Positions 43,925 to 53,225 of a stretch of DNA of 64,000 nt are shown here, one piece after another. This stretch comes from Siansivirga zeaxanthinifaciens CC-SAMT-1 (GTDB lineage Bacteria; Bacteroidota; Bacteroidia; Flavobacteriales; Flavobacteriaceae), in contig NZ_CP007202.1 of assembly GCF_000941055.1 (NCBI RefSeq), positions 2,492,437 to 2,556,436 of the forward strand. The letters run 5' to 3'. The notes beneath the pieces were generated by a model, which was not told the origin of the DNA, made no database searches, and worked only from the letters and a program-made list of their open reading frames with translations. Made by a program: the position numbers and the translations under genes. Position 1 is the first letter of the stretch. Every line of letters begins with the position of its first letter.

Positions 43925-44839
43925 ATGGCTATTAAGCGCAAAACCTTTCTTATTATTTTAGCATTTTTCGCTATTTACGTTATTTGGGGGTCTACCTATC
44001 TACTAAATAAAATAGCTGTTACCGAAATTCCGCCTTTCTTTTTGGCATCCTTTCGTTTTATGGCGGCAGGTATTATCATTTTCATCATCGCCAAATTGAT
44101 GAAATTAAATTTAGCTATAACACGAAAACAATTAATAAATTCTATTATTTCAGGGTTTCTATTTTTAGTTTATGGAAATGGTATATTTGTTTGGGCTTTA
44201 AAATATGTAGATAGTGGTTTTGGTGCGCTAGAAGCTTCAACTCAACCTTTATTTGTATTACTATTAATGCGTATAATTGATGGTAAAAAAATGAAAACAA
44301 ATTCTATAATTGGTATTCTTTTAGGGGTTATTGGTATGTATATTTTGGTTAGTCAAAATGAATTAGTCACTAAAGATGGTACTTTGTTGGGTATGTTCAT
44401 GATTTTAACCTGTGTTTTAAGTTGGAGTTATGGGAGTATATTTGTTTCTAAAGCCGATTTACCTGCAAATTATTTTGTAAGTACCGCCTACCAAATGATT
44501 AGTGCCGGACTATTATTAGCCGTTACAAGTGTCATTTTACAAGAAAGCTGGGTTTCTCCTTCAAATTGGAGTACGCAAGTACTATGGTCTATGATACTGC
44601 TTTGTTTACTTGGAAGTGTCGCTGCGTTTACAGCCTTTAATTATTTATTAAAAGTTGTTTCTACCGAAAAAGTATCCACATCGGCTTATGTAAATCCTGT
44701 AATTGCTATATTTTTAGGATGGCTCATTTTAGATGAACCGCTTAGCTATCAAACTATAATAGCCGCCGTTATTCTTTTAACTGGGGTCTATTTTATTACT
44801 ACAAAACGAAATATAAAATTCAGAGCTTTTGGACGTTAA
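43925..44839 (+). CDS. EamA family (DMT) transporter
   Basis: The 304-residue membrane protein has about ten hydrophobic helices in two EamA repeats: FFAIYVIWGSTYLLNKIAV with the PPFFLASFRFMAAG stretch in the first, and VLSWSYGSIFVSK to NPVIAIFLGWLILDEPLS in the second. Substrates of these drug/metabolite exporters cannot be read from sequence. It lies 32 bp after ppk2 and overlaps the next EamA gene by 11 bp, so the pair may work together or result from an old duplication. Confidence 0.9.
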   Translation: MAIKRKTFLIILAFFAIYVIWGSTYLLNKIAVTEIPPFFLASFRFMAAGIIIFIIAKLMKLNLAITRKQLINSIISGFLFLVYGNGIFVWALKYVDSGFGALEASTQPLFVLLLMRIIDGKKMKTNSIIGILLGVIGMYILVSQNELVTKDGTLLGMFMILTCVLSWSYGSIFVSKADLPANYFVSTAYQMISAGLLLAVTSVILQESWVSPSNWSTQVLWSMILLCLLGSVAAFTAFNYLLKVVSTEKVSTSAYVNPVIAIFLGWLILDEPLSYQTIIAAVILLTGVYFITTKRNIKFRAFGR

Positions 44840-45674
44840 AAATGCAATAAAATATATGGTTTTAAGCACACTTGCTTTTGCTTGTATGAATGCTACCGTA
44901 AAATATTTAAAAAATATAGACACCTACCAAATCGTATTTTTTAGGTCGTTGAGTTCGTTGTTTTTCACCTTCGGATTTCTTTTAAAAAATAAAATCCCCA
45001 TTATAGGCAAAAACAATAAGCTTTTAATTTTACGATCTATAACAGGGGCTTCTTCCATGTTGTTATTTTTTATGTCTGTAAAATATTTATCTATTGGTAC
45101 AGCTGTAGCCTTGCGTTATAGCGCACCCATTTTTGCGGCCATATTTGCTGTAATTTTATTACGCGAACGCATAAGACCTGTACAGTGGTTGTTTTTTATT
45201 ATATCGTTTGTTGGTATTATTGTTTTAAAAGGATTGGATACAAGCATAAACACGACCGGTTTAATTTTAGTTTTAATTGCAGCCGTTTTAAGTGGGCTTG
45301 TGTACATCATAATTAATAAAATAGGTAAAAGCGAACATCCTGCGGTTATCGTAAATTATTTTATGGTAACTGCAACGGTTTTAGGCGGTGTTTTATCTAT
45401 TAAAAACTGGATAACCCCATCTGGAACCGACTGGTTTTTCTTGTTTAGTTTAGGGGTTTTTGGTTATTTCGGACAAATAAACATGACCAAAGCTTTCCAG
45501 ATTGCATCCACCAATATTGTTGCGCCTTTAAAATATGTTGAAGTTGTATTTACAGCTACTATTGGCGTTTTAATATTTAGCGAAGTCTATACTTTATATA
45601 GTTTATTAGGTATTGCTTTAATTATTGGCGGTTTAATTTTAAATGTCTGGTATAAGTCGCGAGTGAAATTATAA
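44829..45674 (+). CDS. EamA family (DMT) transporter
   Basis: The 281-residue protein has ten predicted helices: YMVLSTLAFACMNATVKYL, QIVFFRSLSSLFFTFGFLL and SMLLFFMSVKYLSIGTAVALRYSAPIFAAIFAVILL in the first repeat; FGYFGQINMTKAFQIASTNIVAPLKYVEVVF in the second. The start is taken as TTG at 44829, inside the end of the previous gene; ATG at 44856 is possible but would cut the first helix short. The two neighbours are only distantly alike by eye. Confidence 0.88.
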   Translation: MDVKNAIKYMVLSTLAFACMNATVKYLKNIDTYQIVFFRSLSSLFFTFGFLLKNKIPIIGKNNKLLILRSITGASSMLLFFMSVKYLSIGTAVALRYSAPIFAAIFAVILLRERIRPVQWLFFIISFVGIIVLKGLDTSINTTGLILVLIAAVLSGLVYIIINKIGKSEHPAVIVNYFMVTATVLGGVLSIKNWITPSGTDWFFLFSLGVFGYFGQINMTKAFQIASTNIVAPLKYVEVVFTATIGVLIFSEVYTLYSLLGIALIIGGLILNVWYKSRVKL

Positions 45675-45754
45675 ATTGAAAGATGCTATTGTTTGTCTAA
45701 CGCAAATCTACTTTGTACTTTTACGCGCTTTTAAATTAAAACCATTTTAAAAAA

Positions 45755-46807
45755 ATGTCATTTTCAATATTTATAAATAAAATTAGAAGACGCATCATGC
45801 ATGGTATTACCAAGCATATTGGTAGTAGTGGTATCAAGCTTGAAATAGGCGCTTTAAATCCTGAAAATATAAAACGTGTTTTAATTATAAGAGCAAATCA
45901 CCGATTGGGAAACCAATTATTACTAACACCTATAGTTCAAGAAGTATTAAATACGTTTCCTAATGCTACTGTCGATTTATTTGTAAAAGGTGGTGTTGCT
46001 AATCCTGTTTTTCAAAATTACGATAGGGTTAAAACCATTATTCAATTGCCCAAAATGCCCTTTAGTAATTTAATTAAATACATTAAATGCTGGGCTTCAA
46101 TAAAGCAAAAAACATACGATTTGGTTATAAACGGAGATAAAAATTCTTCATCTGGGCGATTATTAACTCAAATGGCTCGTGCCGATTTCAAACTTTTTGG
46201 AGAAGTTATTGAAGCGGTAGAAAACGAACACCCCGACAGCAAGCATATTTCAAAACATCCTATCTACAATTTACGCTATTTTTTAACTCAATTAGGATTG
46301 CCAAAAAACGAATCGGCGTTACCTTTATTGGATATCAAGTTAAGTGACAGCGAAATTAATAAAGGAAAAGCCCTTTTAAATGACATTGTAAAAAACGATA
46401 AAAAAACCATCTGTATTTACACCAATGCCACTGGCGATAAATGTTATTCAGAAGACTGGTGGACAACACTTTATAATCGATTACTTGAAGCGTATTCTCA
46501 ATATAATATTATTGAAATGCTTCCTATTGAAAACATATCAAAAATCAATTTTAAAGCGACTCATTTTTACAGTCAGGATATTCGAGAAATGGGTGCTATT
46601 ATTCATAACACTGCCATTTTTATTGCTGCAGACAACGGTGTTATGCATTTGGCTAGCGCATCCCTAACGCCATGTGTTGGGTTCTTTTCGGTTACAAATC
46701 CAGAGGTGTACGAACCTTACGGCAATGGAAGCATCGCACTAAACACAAATAAAACAACCATTGAGGACTGGATGCAAGCCATTAACAACATCTTAAAAAA
46801 ATCTTAA
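45755..46807 (+). CDS. Glycosyltransferase family 9 (heptosyltransferase-like)
   Basis: The 350-residue protein shows the GT9 layout: VLIIRANHRLGNQLLLTPIVQEV near the N-terminus and IFIAADNGVMHLASA with PCVGFFSVTNPEVYEPYG near the C-terminus, the region that binds the ADP-sugar. It would add a sugar to the lipopolysaccharide core or another glycoconjugate on the cytoplasmic face. No other polysaccharide genes are close. It begins 80 bp after the EamA gene. Confidence 0.88.
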   Translation: MSFSIFINKIRRRIMHGITKHIGSSGIKLEIGALNPENIKRVLIIRANHRLGNQLLLTPIVQEVLNTFPNATVDLFVKGGVANPVFQNYDRVKTIIQLPKMPFSNLIKYIKCWASIKQKTYDLVINGDKNSSSGRLLTQMARADFKLFGEVIEAVENEHPDSKHISKHPIYNLRYFLTQLGLPKNESALPLLDIKLSDSEINKGKALLNDIVKNDKKTICIYTNATGDKCYSEDWWTTLYNRLLEAYSQYNIIEMLPIENISKINFKATHFYSQDIREMGAIIHNTAIFIAADNGVMHLASASLTPCVGFFSVTNPEVYEPYGNGSIALNTNKTTIEDWMQAINNILKKS

Positions 46808-46886
46808 TTTTTTAGTTTATTACTAATTAAAAACCCTATTTAAGTCGTTATTAATATAGATTAATTTTATTCTCTACTTCATTGTT

Positions 46887-46894
46887 TAAATTTG
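46887..46894 (+). promoter_or_regulatory. Predicted -7 promoter box for the alkene reductase gene
   Basis: Reads TAAATTTG, matching TAnnTTTG, 32 nt upstream of the ATG at 46927. This also argues against a TTG start at 46882. Confidence 0.5.
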
Positions 46895-46926
46895 TTACAC
46901 TTCGATTATTAAAAACAAATAGAACA

Positions 46927-48021
46927 ATGAGTATGCAAAATTTATTAAAACCTTATAATAGTAAACATTTAAACTTAAAAAACAGGGTTGTTATGGCGCC
47001 TATGACAAGAAGTAGAGCCGCTAACGACGAAAAAAAACCTACAGACGAACTACAGGGTGTATATTACGAACAACGTGCATCTGCCGGATTAATTATAACC
47101 GAAGGTTCGCAAGTATCGGAAATGGCCGTTGGTTATATAAATACACCGGGAATTCATACCAGCGCTCAAGTAGAAGGATGGAAACACGTTACTAAACGTG
47201 TGCATGACAAAGGCGGAAAAATATTTATTCAATTATGGCATGTGGGTAGAATGTCGCATCCCGACTTTCACAATGGCGAATTACCCGTTTCTGCTTCAGC
47301 TTTAAATCCTGAAGCCCAATCGTATACACCAACAGGTTTTAAAGATACGGTAACTCCAAAAGCCATGACAAAATTTGAAATAGAAGATACCATTAACGAT
47401 TTCGTTGAAGCTGCTAAAAACGCTATGGAAGCTGGTTTTGATGGTGTTGAAATTCATTCATCAAATGGGTATTTATTTCATCAGTTTTTTAACGGCACAT
47501 CAAATGTTAGAACCGATGAATATGGCGGAACCATTGAAAACAGAGCTCGCTTTTTCTTTGAAGTATTAGATGCCATCGCTGAGGTTATTCCGCAGGAAAA
47601 AATAGGCGCCAGATTCAATCCGTCGTTAAATGGATTATTCGGAATTACTATGGATGAAGAAACCATTCCAACATTCGAATACATCATTAAAAAATTAAAC
47701 GATTACAATTTAGCATATATTCATCTTTCTGAACCTTTTACCGATGTTTCAGATATTCCTTATGCAGTTACAGAAATTGCAAAACATTTCAGACCGTTAT
47801 ACAACGGAACATTAATGATTAATGGAGGTTTCACTCAAGAAAAAGGAAATGCGGTTATCGAATCTGGTGATGCCGATCTGGTTGCTTTTGGTAAACCATT
47901 CATCTCTAATCCCGATTTAGTAGAACGTTTTGAAAACCACATCGAATTGGCCGAATGGGATGAAAATACCTTTTATACGCCGGGTAAAGAAGGTTATATA
48001 GATTATCCGAAAGCAAAATAA
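46927..48021 (+). CDS. Old Yellow Enzyme family alkene reductase
   Basis: The FMN-dependent NAD(P)H:flavin oxidoreductase is about 364 residues from the ATG at 46927 (MSMQNLLKPY). RVVMAPMTRSRA, FIQLWHVGRMSHPDF, GVEIHSSNGYLFHQFFNG (the HxxN substrate-binding pair), RTDEYGGTIENRARF with the active-site Tyr region, and a C-terminal phosphate loop region ending in DLVAFGKPFISNPDL are present. It reduces activated C=C bonds of unsaturated aldehydes, ketones and nitro compounds. It leads a run with the dienelactone hydrolase-like and OsmC genes, which suggests a stress-detoxification group. Confidence 0.92.
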   Translation: MSMQNLLKPYNSKHLNLKNRVVMAPMTRSRAANDEKKPTDELQGVYYEQRASAGLIITEGSQVSEMAVGYINTPGIHTSAQVEGWKHVTKRVHDKGGKIFIQLWHVGRMSHPDFHNGELPVSASALNPEAQSYTPTGFKDTVTPKAMTKFEIEDTINDFVEAAKNAMEAGFDGVEIHSSNGYLFHQFFNGTSNVRTDEYGGTIENRARFFFEVLDAIAEVIPQEKIGARFNPSLNGLFGITMDEETIPTFEYIIKKLNDYNLAYIHLSEPFTDVSDIPYAVTEIAKHFRPLYNGTLMINGGFTQEKGNAVIESGDADLVAFGKPFISNPDLVERFENHIELAEWDENTFYTPGKEGYIDYPKAK

Positions 48022-48047
48022 CTTCAACTAAAAATTAAATAAAAACT

Positions 48048-48896
48048 ATGAAAAATCACTTAAAATTTTTGAAGCCTGTTTTATTAGCAATCACACTATT
48101 AGTTTTTGTAGTTGCTTGTAAAGACAAACCTAAAGAAACCGCTGAAACGCCCGAAATAACTGAGATCAATTTAGAAGGCAAGGAGGTAACGTACAGCACC
48201 GATAGCACTCAAATGAAGGGTTATATAGTTCACGACAAAAACATATCGGGTAAGCGCCCGGGTATTATTGTTGTGCATGAATGGTGGGGACATAACGATT
48301 ACACACGCGAACGTGCCGATATGCTTGCAGAATTAGGCTATACGGCTATTGCCATTGATATGTATGGTGATGGAAAGCAAGCGGCTCACCCACAAGATGC
48401 TGGAAAATTTGCTGGTATGGTCATGCAAAACATAGATTTAGCTAAAGCCCGTTTCGATGCTGCATTGAAAGTATTAAAAAGCGACCCTACGGTTGATGCA
48501 GAGCATATTGCAGCAATTGGCTATTGTTTTGGTGGTAGCGTTGTTTTAACCATGGCTAATGCCGGTGAAAATCTGGATGCTGTAGCTGCTTTTCATAGTG
48601 GTGTGCAATTACCAATTATGCCAAACAGCGATTTAAAAGCAAAAGTTTTAGTTGCCAATGGAGCCGACGATCCGTTTGTGTCGCCAGAATCTGTAACTAA
48701 CTTTAAAAAGGCTATGGACAGCATTCAAGCCGATTATCAATACATTGCTTATCCGGGAGCAAAACATGCTTACACAAGCAAAGGTGCCGATGCTCTGGGT
48801 AAAAAATTTAGCTTGCCTTTAGAGTATAATGCCGAAGCCGATGCAAAATCATGGGACGCATTAAAAGACTTATTAAACAAAACATTTATTAAATAA
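48048..48896 (+). CDS. Dienelactone hydrolase family lipoprotein
   Basis: The 282-residue protein has a lipoprotein signal peptide (lipobox VVAC, Cys 24). The alpha/beta-hydrolase part shows IIVVHEWWGHNDY, IAIDMYGDGK, AIGYCFGGSVVLTMA (nucleophile Cys in GYCFGG), NGADDPFVS (Asp) and GAKHAYTS (His), a full Cys-Asp-His triad of the dienelactone hydrolase type. It acts in the periplasm or on the outer membrane. The substrate is unknown; there is no chloroaromatic pathway nearby. The gap to the alkene reductase gene is 26 bp. Confidence 0.9.
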   Translation: MKNHLKFLKPVLLAITLLVFVVACKDKPKETAETPEITEINLEGKEVTYSTDSTQMKGYIVHDKNISGKRPGIIVVHEWWGHNDYTRERADMLAELGYTAIAIDMYGDGKQAAHPQDAGKFAGMVMQNIDLAKARFDAALKVLKSDPTVDAEHIAAIGYCFGGSVVLTMANAGENLDAVAAFHSGVQLPIMPNSDLKAKVLVANGADDPFVSPESVTNFKKAMDSIQADYQYIAYPGAKHAYTSKGADALGKKFSLPLEYNAEADAKSWDALKDLLNKTFIK

Positions 48897-48907
48897 AATA
48901 TACAATT

Positions 48908-49330
48908 ATGAAATTTACAAGAAAAGCAAGTGCCTTATGGGAAGGTTCAGGAAAAGATGGTCACGGAAAATTAACTACAGGTAGCAAAGTTTTAGAGAAC
49001 ACATCATATTCTTTTCATACAAGATTTGAAAATGGTGAAAAAGGAACAAATCCTGAAGAATTAATTGGTGCTGCCCATGCAGGTTGTTTTGCTATGCAAT
49101 TAAGTTTTTTATTAAATGAATCAGATTTTACTGCAACTTCTTTAGACGTGAATGCTGTGGTAACTTTCGAGGATGGTAGCATAAAACAAGTAACATTAAA
49201 TCTAGAAGGTAAAGTACCTGGTATTGAAGTTACACAGTTCAATGAAATAGCAAACAAAGCCAAAGAAATTTGTCCGATTTCAAAATTATTAAACACAGAA
49301 ATCGTTCTTAATGCGCGCTTAATTAGCTAA
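48908..49330 (+). CDS. OsmC family peroxiredoxin
   Basis: The 140-residue protein is of normal length. RKASALWEGSGKDGHGKL, NPEELIGAAHAGCFAMQLSFLL (first catalytic Cys) and AKEICPISKLLN (second Cys) define the OsmC/Ohr family, and the spelling favours OsmC. It reduces organic hydroperoxides. It lies 11 bp after the dienelactone hydrolase-like gene and is followed by a strong terminator. Confidence 0.94.
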   Translation: MKFTRKASALWEGSGKDGHGKLTTGSKVLENTSYSFHTRFENGEKGTNPEELIGAAHAGCFAMQLSFLLNESDFTATSLDVNAVVTFEDGSIKQVTLNLEGKVPGIEVTQFNEIANKAKEICPISKLLNTEIVLNARLIS

Positions 49331-49352
49331 ATATTAAATATACATTTTTATT

Positions 49353-49386
49353 AAAAAGCAGTAAATTTCGAAATTTACTGCTTTTT
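49353..49386 (+). terminator. Intrinsic terminator after osmC
   Basis: A perfect 16-bp inverted repeat (core GCAGTAAATTT/AAATTTACTGC, loop CG) is followed by T8. It ends the alkene reductase-DLH-OsmC unit. Confidence 0.92.
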
Positions 49387-49468
49387 TTTATCTCATTGGC
49401 ATGATAATTATCATCTAATTCCCTAGGATATAAGCTTACATTTATTATTCTAATTAATAGAAATTATA

Positions 49469-49705
49469 ATGAACGATATTAAGATTTTAGGAACAGGCTG
49501 TGCCAAATGCCTTGCCATGACACAAGTTGTAGAAGTTGTTTTGAATGAAAATAATATAGAAGCCACTGTTGAAAAGGTTGAAGACATCGTTAAAATTATG
49601 AACTTTAATGTAATGTCTACACCTGCATTAGTTGTTAACGGAACCATTGCTATAAAAGGAAAAGTTCCTACTAAAGAAGAAGTTCTCGAAGTTTTAAATC
49701 GTTAA
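49469..49705 (+). CDS. Small thioredoxin-fold protein (redox-active disulfide type)
   Basis: The 78-residue protein begins MNDIKILGTGCAKCLAMTQ with a CxxC (GCAKC, Cys 11 and 14), followed by VMSTPALVVNGTIAIKGKVPT, the cis-Pro segment and the end of the domain. These mini-thioredoxins (redox-active disulfide protein 2 group) often sit beside DUF318 permeases, as here, with 2 bp between the genes. It probably supplies thiols or a metal-binding site to the transporter. Confidence 0.9.
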   Translation: MNDIKILGTGCAKCLAMTQVVEVVLNENNIEATVEKVEDIVKIMNFNVMSTPALVVNGTIAIKGKVPTKEEVLEVLNR

Positions 49706-49707
49706 CC

Positions 49708-50685
49708 ATGTTTGGTTGGTTAGAGCAATTAGCAGACGGGTTAGTCTACCAAGTTTTTAAGTTAGATGCAAACGACCACCTAGCAGAAGCTTTACACTTT
49801 TTTATTTACGATAGTATTAAAATAATACTGCTATTAATTCTAGTCATATTTTTCATGGGCTTGGTGAATAGCTTTTTTCCTGTCGAGCGGGTTAAAAATT
49901 ATTTAACATCGCACAATCTTTTCGGGTTTGAATACCTTTTTGCCAGTCTTTTTGGTGTGGTTACTCCGTTTTGTTCTTGTTCGTCGGTACCCTTATTTAT
50001 AGGCTTTGTTAGGGGTGGCATATCATTAGGCGTTACTTTTACTTTTTTAATTACATCCCCATTAGTAAACGAGGTAGCCATTGGATTGTTTATTGGGCTT
50101 TTCGGAATAAAAACGACTTTAATTTATGTTTCTACAGGAATTCTATTAGGAACCATTTCTGGATTTATTTTACAAAAATTAAAGCTAGAAAGCTTGTTAA
50201 CCCCATGGGTACAGGATTTAATGAAAGAAGACAGGAATTTAGACAATCATTTTCTTCCTGTTAAAATATCTTTTTCAAAACGATTAAAAAGCATTTTTAA
50301 GGAAGCTTTAATCATTATTAAAGGGGTTTTACCGTTTGTTATTATTGGTATTGCTATGGGTAGTTTTATGCATGGTTACATACCAGAAGGCTTTTTTGAA
50401 ACTTACCTCCAAAAGGATAATTGGTTTGCTGTGCCTATAGCCACCTTATTAGCAGTTCCTATGTACTCAAATGCTTCTGGTATGTTGCCTGTTTTACAAG
50501 TGTTAGTTAGCAAGGGTGTTCCGTTAGGAACTGCTATTGCTTTTATGATGGGGGTTGTGGGCTTATCACTTCCTGAGGCCATGCTCTTAAAAAAAGTAAT
50601 GTCTTTTAAACTGATAGCTATATTTTTTAGCGTTGTTAGTATTTGTATTATTATTTCGGGATATCTCTTTAATATCTTTTTATAA
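49708..50685 (+). CDS. DUF318/ArsP-like permease
   Basis: The 325-residue integral membrane protein has about eight to nine helices. The hallmark TPFCSCSSVPLFIGFVRGGI (about 88-107) with its Cys-rich CSCS and the second motif VPMYSNASGMLPVL match the YraQ/DUF318 family, whose members include organoarsenical exporters (ArsP). A long cytoplasmic loop lies in the middle (about 165-195). Substrate is not determined; the coupled thioredoxin suggests a thiophilic metal or metalloid. No ArsR regulator is adjacent. Confidence 0.9.
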   Translation: MFGWLEQLADGLVYQVFKLDANDHLAEALHFFIYDSIKIILLLILVIFFMGLVNSFFPVERVKNYLTSHNLFGFEYLFASLFGVVTPFCSCSSVPLFIGFVRGGISLGVTFTFLITSPLVNEVAIGLFIGLFGIKTTLIYVSTGILLGTISGFILQKLKLESLLTPWVQDLMKEDRNLDNHFLPVKISFSKRLKSIFKEALIIIKGVLPFVIIGIAMGSFMHGYIPEGFFETYLQKDNWFAVPIATLLAVPMYSNASGMLPVLQVLVSKGVPLGTAIAFMMGVVGLSLPEAMLLKKVMSFKLIAIFFSVVSICIIISGYLFNIFL

Positions 50686-50689
50686 CAGA

Positions 50690-51802
50690 TTACTTATTTT
50701 CAGCATGACTATACCTTTTTTTAATTTGAGCGCCATGCTTACTCCAATTATAAAGCGGACCAGCAATGCCAATAAACATGATTAATATCGCCAAAGTAAA
50801 AATATGAGATGCCGATGTAAACGTATCTCCAGACATGAAAATACTTAAAATAAGTAAAACCGATATAGGTAAAGACAATGCCAGAACAGATAATGCAAAC
50901 CCCGAGTTAAATGTTTTTTTATTATCGGCTACATCAATTTCTTTAGCATCGATGCTCGATATGTGAGCAAACGGCCAGAAACTACAGGCGCTTAATCCAA
51001 AGGCAAGCATTAATAAAATATCATTTTTTACAGGAAAATTTACAAAAGAAACGATAATGCCAATTAATAAAAGTGATATGCCATATTTAAGCATCAATAA
51101 TGAAAAAATTTGTCCGAATTGTTTTCTCTTAATAGATACCGCCAAACCAATAAAAAGTAATACTAAAGGCGTCATGATACCACTTAAACGATTTAAATTG
51201 TCTTGCAAAAATTCAGGCAAATCTAAAAGTGTAATTTTAAATGAAACTAAAATTAAGGCCAAAATAATTAAAACATTTACAGGTTCTAATACCAAAACCT
51301 TAGCCAAAGATTTTAGCTTTTTTTGTAAAGGTTCTTGTGCTGATTTTTGATTTTTATAAAACCATTGTATGGCAATTAAATAAAGAATAAATAAAACAAA
51401 AAATTTATTCCCTAAATCGCCCATAGCTGCTTTTGCCAAATACGATTCTCCTAAAAATTCTAAAATAAAAGGAAAACAAGACAAACCAGGCGCCAGTGAG
51501 GGTATTAATAATTTAGCAGTATTAACAGTCGACTTATTTGTAATACCTAAAATGATTAATAGGGCGGGTGTAATAAGATATAGAAAAACGTTAAAAGCCA
51601 GAACCAAAAAAGGTAATAAAACAAAACTGGTATTAAGCTCTATTTTTAATAAAGCGATAAAAATAGTCGCTGGTAGAGCCAACAACAAAATTATTTTTTT
51701 AATACCGTTTATTTCCTCCTTAACTCGGAATTTGTTTTTTAATAAAACACCAATACATATAAATAGAATAAAGGAAATGGCTTTAATGAGACCGTCTGAC
51801 AT
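50690..51802 (-). CDS. AEC-like membrane transporter
   Basis: The 370-residue protein has about ten hydrophobic helices. IKKIILLLALPATIFIALLKI, LLIPSLAPGLSCFPFILEFLG and MTPLVLLFIGLAVSIKRKQFG follow the auxin efflux carrier (AEC) pattern, with the helix break near the ALPA segment. Members move small organic anions; nothing specifies the substrate here. Its ATG shares one base with the stop codon of the Tat-exported aminotransferase gene (TAATG), pointing to translational coupling. Confidence 0.7.
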   Translation of the reverse strand: MSDGLIKAISFILFICIGVLLKNKFRVKEEINGIKKIILLLALPATIFIALLKIELNTSFVLLPFLVLAFNVFLYLITPALLIILGITNKSTVNTAKLLIPSLAPGLSCFPFILEFLGESYLAKAAMGDLGNKFFVLFILYLIAIQWFYKNQKSAQEPLQKKLKSLAKVLVLEPVNVLIILALILVSFKITLLDLPEFLQDNLNRLSGIMTPLVLLFIGLAVSIKRKQFGQIFSLLMLKYGISLLLIGIIVSFVNFPVKNDILLMLAFGLSACSFWPFAHISSIDAKEIDVADNKKTFNSGFALSVLALSLPISVLLILSIFMSGDTFTSASHIFTLAILIMFIGIAGPLYNWSKHGAQIKKRYSHAENK

Positions 51803-52992
51803 TATGCGAAAATTTCATCCATAGCCATCGTAAATAATGCCATTTCTTCCATGGTTCCCATACTTACTCTACACCAGTTTTTATCCCAAAAAGTAAAGGC
51901 TCTCACAGCTACTTGCTTCTCATAAATTTTATCTAAAAATTCTTTTCCATCCATTGGAATTTCAAATATTATGAAGTTGGTTTGAGACGGTAAAAAAGCA
52001 AAGTTATTTTTAGTTAAATAAGCTTGAGTATAAGCTCTGGCTTCGGCTATTTTAGTTTTAGACATCGTTAAAAACTCATCATGTTGTAAGCTGGTAGTAG
52101 CTGCCATTATTGAAGGTCCTGTTAACCCCATACCGCCACGTGTTACGCGATTAATACTTTCTATGGTTGCTTCGCTTCCTAATAAATAACCAATTCGTAA
52201 ACCGGCCATACCATGTATTTTTGAAAACGTTCTTGCGATCATCACATTTTTACCCGCACTCACTAAATCGACCATACTATCTTTAATACCATTGTCTGAT
52301 AATTCAATATAAGCTTCGTCTACAAACACAGGAACTTTCTCAGACACTCTGCTACAAAACTCTTTTAATTTTTTAGCATCGGTTATCGAGCCTGTCGGGT
52401 TGTTAGGATTACAAATGTATACTAACTTTGTATTTGCGTCGATGCCAGCTTCCATAGCATCTAAATCGTGTTGTGAATCGGGTAAAAGTTTGTAGGATTT
52501 CCATTTTCCGCCTACAGACTGCGATACTTGCATAAGAGACATATAACTTGGATCGGCACTAATAACATCGCCTCCTTTTTGAAAAAATACCATGGCTACT
52601 TTTTCTAAAACATCGGACGAGCCAGGTGCCATAAGTATTTGTTCGGGTGTTACATTTTCTTTTTTAGCAATAATATTTACCAAATTTGTTAAGGTTTCCC
52701 AAGCGTAGCGGTTACCAGAAAACACATCGTCTTGAAAAGCTTTAGCCGCTAATGGTGGTGGCCCGTAAGGATTTTCGTTAGCTCTTAAAATAGCTTTTAA
52801 TTTCGGGTCAAATAAACTAGGAGGTGTAAATTCGTTAAAACAATTGTCGGTACTAAATACTAAATTTCTATTTTCTAACTGTGCTAATTTTACAGATTCG
52901 GCCCAAATTTCAGACGGCATCATAGCCATACCTGCTAAAGTTAATGTGCCACGCTTAAGCCAATGTCTTCTACTAATGTGTGTGTTTTTCAT
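51802..52992 (-). CDS. Tat-exported PLP aminotransferase, HisC-like
   Basis: The 396-residue fold type I PLP enzyme resembles histidinol-phosphate aminotransferase: LRANENPYGPPPLA, LMAPGSSDVLEKVA, YICNPNNPTGS, VFVDEAYIEL and RTFSKIHGMAGLRIGYLLG, whose Lys should bind PLP. The N-terminus is a twin-arginine signal (SRRHWLKRGTLTLAGMAMM), so the folded enzyme is probably exported to the periplasm. This is unusual for an aminotransferase and argues against a role in histidine synthesis. The next gene, the AEC-like permease, overlaps by one base. Confidence 0.85.
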   Translation of the reverse strand: MKNTHISRRHWLKRGTLTLAGMAMMPSEIWAESVKLAQLENRNLVFSTDNCFNEFTPPSLFDPKLKAILRANENPYGPPPLAAKAFQDDVFSGNRYAWETLTNLVNIIAKKENVTPEQILMAPGSSDVLEKVAMVFFQKGGDVISADPSYMSLMQVSQSVGGKWKSYKLLPDSQHDLDAMEAGIDANTKLVYICNPNNPTGSITDAKKLKEFCSRVSEKVPVFVDEAYIELSDNGIKDSMVDLVSAGKNVMIARTFSKIHGMAGLRIGYLLGSEATIESINRVTRGGMGLTGPSIMAATTSLQHDEFLTMSKTKIAEARAYTQAYLTKNNFAFLPSQTNFIIFEIPMDGKEFLDKIYEKQVAVRAFTFWDKNWCRVSMGTMEEMALFTMAMDEIFA

Positions 52993-53225
52993 GGTTGCAA
53001 TTTTAGTTTTAAGCTTAAATTTATAATTTATTTTACATTTTTTATGTTAAAACATTAAAAAGAATGAAAATAACACATAGATTTAGCTGTTTTAGCAATA
53101 TTCTTCTATCAAACATACTTAAAATTGAATCGCTTTTTTGATTAATATCTAACCATTATAGATAATAATTCAACTAAAATATTCATTTATTATACTTTAA
53201 TTTGCATGCAAAAGTTAGCTAGATT

